Virus record (IMG/VR): IMGVR_UViG_3300034284_000268
Span: 1 to 20,901 of that record
DNA from: a virus
Reading direction: 5' to 3' (one strand)
DNA length: 20,901 nucleotides
Below the pieces are notes generated by a model that was given only the letters and a program-made list of their open reading frames with translations, made no database searches and was not told the origin of the DNA. The translations under genes were made by a program, and so were the position numbers. Below, piece by piece: positions 14,593 to 20,885 of this stretch; positions within the stretch are counted from its first letter, which is position 1; each line of letters opens with the position of its first letter.

Positions 14593-15995
14593 ATATTTAC
14601 CTTGTCTTGGTTGGCTAACTTAATTGTAACCGTCTTTTTGAATAGATTTTTGTTGCGTTTCTTTTCCACCTCGAACGTGTTGTCCATGACTTGACAAGCT
14701 AGGTATTCAGTCCCGTTGTAAAAGTAAACCGAAGGTGACGTAATCAACTCTTGGAAGTAGATAGCCATTTCCTCGGTCATCCAATTGGTGTTAAGCGTGT
14801 ACATCTTATCGACCGTACTTGAGTAAGTCGTTAAGCCCGCTTCCGTGTTTGCGTATATCCACTCCGTACCCGAAACGTAACCTTCAACAACTTTGTTAAA
14901 CGACTGCTTAACTGCCGTTCCATTTTCCGTATAGCGAAGTTGAAAAGCAAACGAACCCCAAGACCCCATCCTATCCAAGAACACTAAATGAAAGTCATTA
15001 ATAGTACATCGTTGGTCAATGGTGAAAGTGTAGGTAGTTGAGTCAGTAGGTGCAGACGCATCTATAAAATAAACCTCGTAGTACGTAGTGTCGGCTTTAA
15101 TCAGTGGCGCAGTACCACTTAAAACGGTTAGGTTAAGTTGAGGACTTGCAACGCACAACTGAGTAGTTATTTCGGTGTTATTCACATCGTAGTAAAACGA
15201 ATCCCCGTTTGAGTTAGCAAAGACCATGCGACCCGTCACCGAGTTATTAAACCCGTTAAACCAAACTTCCTGCGTTGGTGTTATGGTTATTCCCGAAGTA
15301 GGAAAAGACGTAAGAAACAAAGCGCGGTCATCGTCTAGTAAGTATTGATTAAAATCGTAGCCATTAAACTGCGCCCAAGGTAAAGCCCCGTTGAAGACAT
15401 ACTTGTTTAGTTCGTCCTCAATGTCACGGGTAACCGTCTTCCGCTTGTCCGCATAAGTTACCGTGCCGTTTTCCGTTGCGTCCGTCACGTTCGACCACAA
15501 AGCCGATATTGTAAAGTCAGTCGTTCCCGTAATTGCTAGAACCGTCCAAAGTCCAGTTATCAAAGTGTTCGTCCCTGCGTCAACAACAACTTGGTCACCT
15601 ACCTGAAACGTGTGTGCCGTGGTTGGTGTTATCTTTACGTTACCCCCGTTGTTAACAAGTGAGGCGGTGTAAGAGTAAGTCACTATGTATTCTTCGCCTA
15701 CTTCAACATCGTATTTGTATCTCGTGTTTGGGGTGTCAATCTCGGAATAGTTAGTCGGGTCAAAATCGATTGAGACCTTTGAACTTAACAACTTGCTTAG
15801 GTCAACTTCCCCGTAGCCCGTCCCGAAGGTTGGAAGGACTCGGTACTCGGCTATCTTATTCGCCGTGCCACTTTCGTAAACGTCAAAAATATATCGAAAC
15901 CCCTCAAGGTTTTTGTTCGTTGAGTCAAAGATAAACTTGCAAGGGTTGTATGCAGGTGTGAAGTCTTGCGGTGCTGCTATTAGTGTCATTGCCAT
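14589..15995 (-). CDS. Tail/baseplate structural protein, 468 aa
   Basis: The product starts AMTLIAAPQDFTPAYNPCKF, then FRYIFDVYESGT and a strand-rich domain with FGTGYGEVDLSKLLSSK. Residues ~110-190 form a beta insert (TPTTAHTFQVGDQVVVDAG, SNVTDATENGTVTYADKRKT). Later segments include QEVWFNGFNNS and a C-terminal EEMAIYFQELITSPSVYFYN followed by EVEKKRNKNLFKKTVTIKLA. No enzyme motif is visible. It overlaps the 879-aa gene as ATGA, and both seem to belong to the tail tip or baseplate. It is the first gene after the terminase gene and is preceded by leader element copy D. Structural assignment is by composition and pairing. Confidence 0.6.
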   Translation of the reverse strand: MAMTLIAAPQDFTPAYNPCKFIFDSTNKNLEGFRYIFDVYESGTANKIAEYRVLPTFGTGYGEVDLSKLLSSKVSIDFDPTNYSEIDTPNTRYKYDVEVGEEYIVTYSYTASLVNNGGNVKITPTTAHTFQVGDQVVVDAGTNTLITGLWTVLAITGTTDFTISALWSNVTDATENGTVTYADKRKTVTRDIEDELNKYVFNGALPWAQFNGYDFNQYLLDDDRALFLTSFPTSGITITPTQEVWFNGFNNSVTGRMVFANSNGDSFYYDVNNTEITTQLCVASPQLNLTVLSGTAPLIKADTTYYEVYFIDASAPTDSTTYTFTIDQRCTINDFHLVFLDRMGSWGSFAFQLRYTENGTAVKQSFNKVVEGYVSGTEWIYANTEAGLTTYSSTVDKMYTLNTNWMTEEMAIYFQELITSPSVYFYNGTEYLACQVMDNTFEVEKKRNKNLFKKTVTIKLANQDKVNI

Positions 15996-16029
15996 AACTT
16001 AAAAAGTAATGTGTCCGTCTTTTGGTTAA
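15996..16029 (-). promoter_or_regulatory. Conserved leader element, copy D
   Basis: On the minus strand it starts TTAACCAAAAGACGG, whose TTAA shares bases with the terminase stop codon, and continues to TACTTTTTAAGTT before ATG 15995. Spacing of 34 bases from TTAACC to ATG equals that of copy C. TACTTTTT is the copy closest to the TAnnTTTG -7 box. Confidence 0.65.
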
Positions 16030-17177
16030 AAGGCTACATAGCCATCGTCCGTGTAGTACATCTCTTTAATGTAGGTCGTTGCATACCTCACGGCATCCAT
16101 GGCATCGTCGTATAGTTTAATCGGCTCGTCTAGAATCATGTCGCCTACCTTCTTCCACTTATAGTTTTCGTATTCCTTTTTGAGGGTTGGTTCTTCCTGA
16201 CAAAAGACACCGAAGGTCTTGACGTAGTTTATCCCCATCTTAACCGACTTGTTAGCGTTGTTCACGTTATACCCTGCGTTTTGCATCTCGGCAATTATTT
16301 CGGGTCGTGAGTAGTCAGCCATTATATCAATCGTCTTTTCAATGTCCATGTCTTTAAACTTTTGGATCAGCTCCGAAGTGGTTAGGTAGCTTTGATAAAT
16401 CACGGGTTCGATATAGATGTCCCCGTCAGACCAATAGACCCTTACGAGCGCAGTCGGGTGATTATACCCGAAGTCAAGTCCGTACACGAAATTAGTAAAC
16501 CTCGCAGGTCTCGACTTAGTAAACGTCCAATTGTTATAGATATTAGATTTGCTTATTGCCTTTTCCCCAAGTGCATAAATTTGGTATAAGCTTTCATCAG
16601 TCCGCTTAAGGTCTTCGATTTGGCGTTTAATACTTTCGGGTAGGAAGGGGTTGTCCCGGTACGTGGATTTGATTAACTTACTTTCATGGGGTGGTAACTC
16701 ATAAAGCCAACTAGATGACTCACTGGGATTGTAGTCAAATATCAGTTTATCCTCGGTTCGCATGTTCAGCTGTTGAAAGTCATCAAACCATAACTCATTA
16801 GCTTCGTTGCACCATCCAATGTCTCGCTTCCGTCCCCTAATCTTTTGCTCGTCGTCCACACTAAAGAACTCCACGATACTCCCATTTGGAAAGCGGTAAA
16901 TATTCTCGCTCATGTTATGGTTCGTCTTTTCGTAGATATCCAAGTCCTTAAGAATCTCGAAAAAGTCCCTCATCACCGTAGCCCGAAGTGCGGGGAAGGT
17001 CTTACGTACTATGCTCACTACCTTGTTCGGGTTTTGTATGCAATACACTATGACCATCTGACAAAGTGAATAGGTCTTACTTGATCGTGAACCGCCCTCG
17101 TTAATTATAAATCTAACCTCCGAGTTGGTAAGTGCGTCCCAATTACGAGCAAAGATATTAGTTGCTTTTATTTCCAC
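16026..17177 (-). CDS. terL: Terminase large subunit
   Basis: The 383-aa product has the two domains of a packaging motor. In the ATPase, EGGSRSSKT (residues 27-35) is the Walker A variant of PBSX/Terminase_3-type enzymes. IVRKTFPALRATVMRDF follows, and DIGWCNEANEL (119-129) carries the Walker B end with Glu125. The nuclease domain shows GLDFGYNHPTAL (Asp235), MADYS (Asp288) and DDAMDAVRYA (Asp358/Asp361), the three acidic metal-binding positions of the RNase H-like fold. It cuts concatemeric DNA and pumps it through the portal. It overlaps the 60-aa gene by 20 bases and is followed by leader element copy D. Confidence 0.93.
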   Translation of the reverse strand: MEIKATNIFARNWDALTNSEVRFIINEGGSRSSKTYSLCQMVIVYCIQNPNKVVSIVRKTFPALRATVMRDFFEILKDLDIYEKTNHNMSENIYRFPNGSIVEFFSVDDEQKIRGRKRDIGWCNEANELWFDDFQQLNMRTEDKLIFDYNPSESSSWLYELPPHESKLIKSTYRDNPFLPESIKRQIEDLKRTDESLYQIYALGEKAISKSNIYNNWTFTKSRPARFTNFVYGLDFGYNHPTALVRVYWSDGDIYIEPVIYQSYLTTSELIQKFKDMDIEKTIDIMADYSRPEIIAEMQNAGYNVNNANKSVKMGINYVKTFGVFCQEEPTLKKEYENYKWKKVGDMILDEPIKLYDDAMDAVRYATTYIKEMYYTDDGYVAF

Positions 17178-17340
17178 TTGCTATTTGATAGGCTTGTACT
17201 AACATGGAAAATTGGCGAGGGTCAATCATTTGTAGGCGGTCAATAGTTACGTGAACACCTTTGCGCTGAAAAATATACTCTTCAACTTTGGCGCACATAA
17301 GATTAATTTGTGTCTCCATTAAGTTTATCTGCATTGACAA
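17158..17340 (-). CDS. Hypothetical protein, 60 aa, between the terminase genes
   Basis: A short soluble protein with repeated MQINLMETQINLM at the N-terminus and a helical C-terminal half (FSMLVQAYQIASGNKSN). Starts at ATG 17340, 17334 or 17319 are all in frame; the last gives the smaller overlap (17 bases) with the upstream gene, which ends at 17303. I recognise no family. Because it lies between the DUF5681-type gene and terL and overlaps both, it could assist packaging, but nothing in the sequence proves it. Confidence 0.5.
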   Translation of the reverse strand: MSMQINLMETQINLMCAKVEEYIFQRKGVHVTIDRLQMIDPRQFSMLVQAYQIASGNKSN

Positions 17341-17692
17341 TGTTAACTTGAATTTCGCCTATACGTTCTCCTGCGGTTGTATGGTCTACGCTTTCCTTTG
17401 GCTTACCTACTGCCCTACTGAGTAGTGTTTCAATAGAATACAAACTACCTTTTTCAAGTGAACGTTTAAGTGCATTGGCTACCGTCTTTTCGAGTATCGT
17501 TGCCTTTGGGTTTTTATATACGTCAGCAAGTTCCTCAAGTGTCATTGATAGCATTACGAGAATACAGTCATTCACTTCCGAAGATTTATAGCCGCTGTCT
17601 TTAAGTTCGCTTATCCATTTGCGGGGTCGCCCGTTTGGGTTTCCGCTTTCGCCTTTTGACCAACGAGGTTCTATTTGTCCTTTACCTGCCAT
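17303..17692 (-). CDS. DUF5681-type protein, candidate small terminase
   Basis: The N-terminus carries the DUF5681 signature WSKGESGNPNGRPRK (residues 11-25), a basic Gly/Pro/Arg motif suited to DNA contact. A helical region follows (VNDCILVMLSMTLEELADVY and KTVANALKRSLEKGSL), then LLSRAVGKPKESVDHTT and a tail. Such proteins are often encoded just upstream of large terminases in phages and are candidate small subunits that recognise the packaging site. Here it lies one short gene upstream of terL. Its start is 12 bases after the stop of the ABC-GNAT gene. The domain is seen; the packaging role is inferred from position. Confidence 0.65.
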   Translation of the reverse strand: MAGKGQIEPRWSKGESGNPNGRPRKWISELKDSGYKSSEVNDCILVMLSMTLEELADVYKNPKATILEKTVANALKRSLEKGSLYSIETLLSRAVGKPKESVDHTTAGERIGEIQVNIVNADKLNGDTN

Positions 17693-17704
17693 TGTTCGTT
17701 GTTA

Positions 17705-18835
17705 TTATGTTGTTTTGTTTCTAAATTCAAAATGGAAAGTTCTAACCCCATTTTCTCTAAATCCTTGATTTTGCGCAAAACCTTTTGAAGCAGTTCCTCC
17801 AGTTTTCATTTTGCCCATTAATCTTTTTTCACCCAAGAAAATCCATTGCTTTTGTTTTCTCATTGCTTTGAAAACGGGAATAGCTGAAAATTTAGCCATA
17901 ATTTTGCAATCTATTTTTTGTTGAAGTAAAGCACTTGTTTCATTTATTAACTTAATTCCTAAACCCAATCCATTATAATCGGGGTGAATTACTGTTCTAT
18001 TTGAGTGATAAATAATCTTTGTTCCTTTTTTGTGTGGTGTATAGTTAGCAAAGCATTGGAAACCTATTTGGTCATTACCATAATAAATGCCGTACAAATA
18101 TATTTTACCACCGGGAAGTCGCTCACTTAAATAATGATATTTACTAAAATACTTCCATGTTTCTCTTCCGACTTCTTTAATTGTAAATTCAAGTTTTTCT
18201 CGCTCACTAAAAAAAAAATCCTCCGATTTGGGAAGTTCAAAAATTTGTTTGTTGCAATCAATTAACCAATCAGGATTAACCCATTCTAAAATGTCATAGT
18301 GACAACTCAATAAAATTATTTGTTTGTTGTGCTTTTTTGCAAATTTATGTAAGCACACGCTCATAGCTTTGGCAACGGTTCTATCCACTACGCTCGTCCA
18401 CTCATCTATACAAATAAAATCTTGTTTGCACATTAAATAAGCCGCTTCAGCTCTTGCACGTTGACCGTTTGACAAAGTTTTAATTGGTCTAATCCAACAA
18501 GGAACTGAATTCAATCCTATTCCATTCAATATACTTGCACAATCTTCATATGTAAATTCTTTGGGTAATTGATCAATGATACTTTTATTTTCATCTAACG
18601 AACAATCAAATATATCATTCCCAAACAAATGCTTTGCTAAGGTTGTTTTACCACTACCTGAAGCTCCATAAATTAAACCTATATTCCATGTTTTAGGAAG
18701 ATTGATATTATTTATTTCGAGTTTATGTATAGATTTTTTCTTTACGTCAATGTCCAAACTATTTGCTGCTGCTTGACATCTAAAAGTATTAAATACTTCA
18801 CTTTGTAATTCAAATTTAATATTGCTTGGTATCAT
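17705..18835 (-). CDS. ABC-type ATPase fused to a GNAT (Mom-like) acyltransferase
   Basis: Residues 1-~205 form a single soluble ABC ATPase: Walker A GASGSGKTT (57-65), signature LSNGQ (121-125), Walker B FICIDE (140-145), D-loop SVVD (148-151) and switch His179. No membrane segment is present, so it is not a transporter. Residues ~220-376 form a GNAT domain with WKYFSKYHYLSERLPGGK (227-244), IGFQCFANYTPH and the acetyl-CoA loop HPDYNGLGLG (284-293), followed by helix IKLINET. This fusion matches COG2401. The HYLS...G..IYL.GI and RTVIHPDYNGLG pattern is like phage Mom-type enzymes, which make carbamoylmethyl-adenine in DNA. It is coupled to the parB-like gene by ATGA. GC is ~32% against ~42% nearby. 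DNA modification is an inference. Confidence 0.75.
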   Translation of the reverse strand: MIPSNIKFELQSEVFNTFRCQAAANSLDIDVKKKSIHKLEINNINLPKTWNIGLIYGASGSGKTTLAKHLFGNDIFDCSLDENKSIIDQLPKEFTYEDCASILNGIGLNSVPCWIRPIKTLSNGQRARAEAAYLMCKQDFICIDEWTSVVDRTVAKAMSVCLHKFAKKHNKQIILLSCHYDILEWVNPDWLIDCNKQIFELPKSEDFFFSEREKLEFTIKEVGRETWKYFSKYHYLSERLPGGKIYLYGIYYGNDQIGFQCFANYTPHKKGTKIIYHSNRTVIHPDYNGLGLGIKLINETSALLQQKIDCKIMAKFSAIPVFKAMRKQKQWIFLGEKRLMGKMKTGGTASKGFAQNQGFRENGVRTFHFEFRNKTT

Positions 18836-19341
18836 TGAACAATTTTACAAATTAAACCTTCTTCAATTAATGAGTTATACCATTTTTCACACTCTTGTTC
18901 GTTTTCAAATTCTATATTTAAAAACCATTTTTGTGATAAATCGTAACCGCTTGGCTCATTTTCTTCATACTCTAAAATTTTTGGCACGTCCAAACCCCAA
19001 TTTTCTAATTCCTCAGCGTCCCATTCATTGGCTAACAAGTCCCAGTCCCATTCGCCACCGCTTACGTTGTCTTTAATCAAAAACTCCCGTTGTTGATCTT
19101 CCGTTAGGTTGTCCGCTACAATTACGGGTACTTCTTTTAATCCTGCTTCCTTACAAGCACGAAACCTCATGTTACCCCCTAATATAACCATGTCGTTATT
19201 CACTACGATAGGTCGTATGTCTAGCATCTCTGGAAAGTCTTTGATTGACTGCACTAAGTTTTTAAACTTGTCGTCTTTGATTTGGCGAGGGTTGTTAGGG
19301 TTTAATCTTACCTCTGATATTTTTACTAATTTACTTTCCAT
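18832..19341 (-). CDS. ParB/sulfiredoxin-fold nuclease-type protein
   Basis: Residues ~7-75 carry the ParB N-terminal domain: LNPNNPRQI (13-21), DIRPIVV (41-47) and ILGGNMRFRACKEAG (53-67), with the GGNMRFRA box that in this fold binds nucleotide (CTP in ParB). No helix-turn-helix of chromosomal ParB is apparent. Residues ~95-120 hold acidic WDWDLLANEWDAEELENWG, as in many phage ParB-like proteins next to DNA methylases. The C-terminal ~37 residues form a small beta-alpha-beta unit (KWFLNIEFENEQECEKWYNS). Base composition changes near residue 117: upstream ~42-47% GC, downstream ~28%. It overlaps the ABC-GNAT gene as ATGA, which suggests joint action. Confidence 0.8.
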   Translation of the reverse strand: MESKLVKISEVRLNPNNPRQIKDDKFKNLVQSIKDFPEMLDIRPIVVNNDMVILGGNMRFRACKEAGLKEVPVIVADNLTEDQQREFLIKDNVSGGEWDWDLLANEWDAEELENWGLDVPKILEYEENEPSGYDLSQKWFLNIEFENEQECEKWYNSLIEEGLICKIVQ

Positions 19342-19531
19342 TTGTGTTCGTCTTTTTAATGCTGTAATGGTCTAAAAATTCATCTTCGCTTATTTCTTCC
19401 AAGCACATTAACCCGTCCGAGTCCGTAAGGTAAAAAACTACGTGGGCTTTTTGCGCCTTTAGTTCGTCTTCCAGTGCAGCTGCAAACTTGGTCATGTTCT
19501 TCCCTGCGTCTAGTAGGTAGTAGTTAGCCAT
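19331..19531 (-). CDS. Hypothetical protein, 66 aa
   Basis: A small soluble protein with an N-terminal NYYLLDAGKNMTKFAAALED helix and then HVVFYLTDSDGLMCLEEISE, plausibly an alpha-beta fold. No motif is recognised. Its start overlaps the stop of the preceding 56-aa membrane protein gene by eight bases, and its end overlaps parB by eleven, so it belongs to the same coupled operon. No function is assigned. Confidence 0.55.
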   Translation of the reverse strand: MANYYLLDAGKNMTKFAAALEDELKAQKAHVVFYLTDSDGLMCLEEISEDEFLDHYSIKKTNTNGK

Positions 19532-19694
19532 TGTTCTCGTTTTCGCCTGTTATGGCAATTAGATAACAAAGGTAACTTATAAGTGACCATCCCGAAAATG
19601 TCATGACTAAATCTGTTTGGTGGTAAATCAAACTCAGTGCTGCTACAAACGTAAGACAAGCTACTAAAAAAGCGAATACATGGCTTAACTTCAT
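19524..19694 (-). CDS. Small membrane protein, 56 aa
   Basis: ATG 19694 opens a 57-codon frame, including the stop at 19526-19524. The product begins MKLSHVFAFLVACLTFVAAL and has two predicted membrane segments (about residues 6-24 and 31-49, the second containing GWSLISYLCYLIAI), joined by a short HQTDLVM loop, and an acidic tail ENENNG. Its ATG overlaps the upstream TGA as ATGA and its stop lies inside the next gene's start, both typical of this operon, which supports it as a real gene despite its size. Function is unknown. Confidence 0.6.
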   Translation of the reverse strand: MKLSHVFAFLVACLTFVAALSLIYHQTDLVMTFSGWSLISYLCYLIAITGENENNG

Positions 19695-19981
19695 TTCTTT
19701 TTGCGTTTAGGTTTGACCTCTATACCTTCGTACTTGACAGAATTAAATACTTGTTCTGCATCTTCGATAAATTTATCCCCTATTTGTTGGCAAAGGTCAT
19801 CTACAAAATTAGTTTCCGTCTTTTCGGTGACCTCCTCAAAGTATTTCCCCAAGTTAACTCCCCATTTTTTAGCCGTGTTTATGTCGGCTTCGGTCAAATC
19901 CTTAATTTTCTTGGTTACCCGGACAGTTCCCAATTTGTACTCAACGCTCACTCCGTTATATTGGTCTTTTATCTGCAACAT
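19691..19981 (-). CDS. Hypothetical protein, 96 aa, basic C-terminus
   Basis: The product begins with two beta strands (NGVSVEYKLGTVRVTKKIKD), followed by a helical part (LTEADINTAKKWGVNLGKYF, then FVDDLCQQIGDKFIEDAEQV) and a very basic end (KPKRKKK). It is soluble with no known motif. The start overlaps the sigma-like gene by 26 bases, and the stop overlaps the next ATG as ATGA. The basic tail could contact nucleic acid, but that is a guess. Confidence 0.55.
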   Translation of the reverse strand: MLQIKDQYNGVSVEYKLGTVRVTKKIKDLTEADINTAKKWGVNLGKYFEEVTEKTETNFVDDLCQQIGDKFIEDAEQVFNSVKYEGIEVKPKRKKK

Positions 19982-20459
19982 ATTTTTTAAATTTCGTCTT
20001 TATGTCATTTATGTAAATCAAAGCACTCGACGGGTCAATGTTAAAATGTTCCGCAAGGTCTCGCTTTGTCGTTTTGCCCTTGTTAAAATACACCTCAAAG
20101 ATAATTTGGTCGGTTCTATTCAACGTATTTACAAAGTCGCTTACATCTATTTTAAGTAGTAATTGGTCGCTTTGGTTATTCGTGTCTGAAATGTCAAAGT
20201 CTAAGTCTACCGGGTTAAGCCTTTCTTTCAGGTTCGTCTGCGAGTTGGTGCGGATAAGTTCTAATAGGATAAACCCAAACGCCAGGCGTGGTATTTCGTC
20301 CTCCGTAATGGTGTCGGCTTTACCCACTACGTACAAATAGGAAGAACTTACTAAACTTTCAGGCTCTATGTTTTTCTTTAGTTGCGTAATTCGTCTTTTC
20401 GCAGCTAAAACTAAGGTCTTGTAGTTCTCAGTATAGAATTTATCTATTTTGACCTTCAT
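19956..20459 (-). CDS. Sigma-factor-like DNA-binding protein
   Basis: The 167-aa product has two helical parts. Residues ~1-80 (YTENYKTLVLAAKRRITQLK, then SLVSSSYLYVVGK and IPRLAFGFILLELIRTNSQT) look like a reduced sigma region 2. Residues ~110-160 look like sigma region 4: LNRTDQIIFEVYFNKGKTTK then RDLAEHFNIDPSSALIYIND, a helix-turn-helix with the L.E.F.I..S....I...K pattern of sigma-70 family members. It would associate with host RNA polymerase core to direct it to phage promoters. The conserved leader elements of the late genes are possible targets. The HTH is fairly clear; the sigma role is inferred. Confidence 0.6.
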   Translation of the reverse strand: MKVKIDKFYTENYKTLVLAAKRRITQLKKNIEPESLVSSSYLYVVGKADTITEDEIPRLAFGFILLELIRTNSQTNLKERLNPVDLDFDISDTNNQSDQLLLKIDVSDFVNTLNRTDQIIFEVYFNKGKTTKRDLAEHFNIDPSSALIYINDIKTKFKKYVADKRPI

Positions 20460-20646
20460 ACCATTCGATAAAGTCCCTGCCGTATATCCGTCGTTGAACC
20501 GAAGAACACATGCAATAGGTTATTTTTCTTGTAGGGTTGTAAACGTTCCAAACGTCACGACATCGAACGGCAGTAACCTTGCTCACCTTCCCAGTGTTGA
20601 ATTCGTCTTTCAACTGCTCGAACAAGTCTACCTCTTGCGCATCCAT
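20440..20646 (-). CDS. Hypothetical protein, 68 aa
   Basis: A small, basic protein with an acidic start (MDAQEVDLFEQLKDEFNTG) and a Cys/Arg-rich middle (TAVRCRDVWNVYNPTRKITY CMC as two adjoining pieces), ending GRDFIEWYEGQNR. Three cysteines occur as C..(~16)..CxC, too few for a certain zinc site. It overlaps both neighbours by about 20 bases. I do not recognise the family; similar short proteins often precede regulators in Bacteroidota phages. Confidence 0.5.
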   Translation of the reverse strand: MDAQEVDLFEQLKDEFNTGKVSKVTAVRCRDVWNVYNPTRKITYCMCSSVQRRIYGRDFIEWYEGQNR

Positions 20647-20885
20647 CCTTCATGCAATATTTGAAGACCGAAAACAATAAACGACGAGATGACCGCCTTT
20701 TCAAACGACCAAGTGACAGCTAACGCACTCCAAAATGTGCAACACTGCCAACACTCCAACGAGCCGAAAATGTATTCTAAAATTGGACGTGGTTTAATTC
20801 GGTCATAAACCCACTCGGCAATGTATTTAAATGGTTCGAACTCTTGGATAAACCACCCTAACGCAATTAAAAAAACGTATTCCAT
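20628..20885 (-). CDS. Small membrane protein with ECWQCC motif, 85 aa
   Basis: The N-terminus is a hydrophobic segment (YVFLIALGWFIQEF), and a second stretch is at ~47-75 (FWSALAVTWSFEKAVISSFI). Between them lies LECWQCCTFW, a cysteine cluster next to the membrane that could bind metal or form disulfides. The end is basic (HEGWMRKR). Only 16 bases precede the start before the window edge, so its upstream control cannot be judged. Function is unknown. Confidence 0.55.
   Translation of the reverse strand: MEYVFLIALGWFIQEFEPFKYIAEWVYDRIKPRPILEYIFGSLECWQCCTFWSALAVTWSFEKAVISSFIVFGLQILHEGWMRKR

Noticed and set aside
16010-16035. CTTTTGGTTAAAAG as an intrinsic terminator after terL
   Set aside because: The potential stem is only five A/T-rich pairs with a four-base loop and no T tract. 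The same sequence is better explained as part of leader element copy D.
17705-18400. ABC transporter interpretation of the fusion protein
   Set aside because: No membrane segments occur in the protein or an adjacent permease gene, and the ATPase is fused to a GNAT domain, so a transport role is unlikely.
18832-19341. Plasmid or chromosome partition ParB, implying a plasmid-like prophage
   Set aside because: There is no ParA-type ATPase, no parS-like repeat noticed, and no clear helix-turn-helix after the ParB fold. Coupling to the ABC-GNAT gene points elsewhere.
19701-20340. Plus-strand open frames opposite the sigma-like and 96-aa genes
   Set aside because: They are antisense to a chain of overlapping minus-strand genes, are Ser/Phe/Leu-rich without recognisable motifs, and show no start context.
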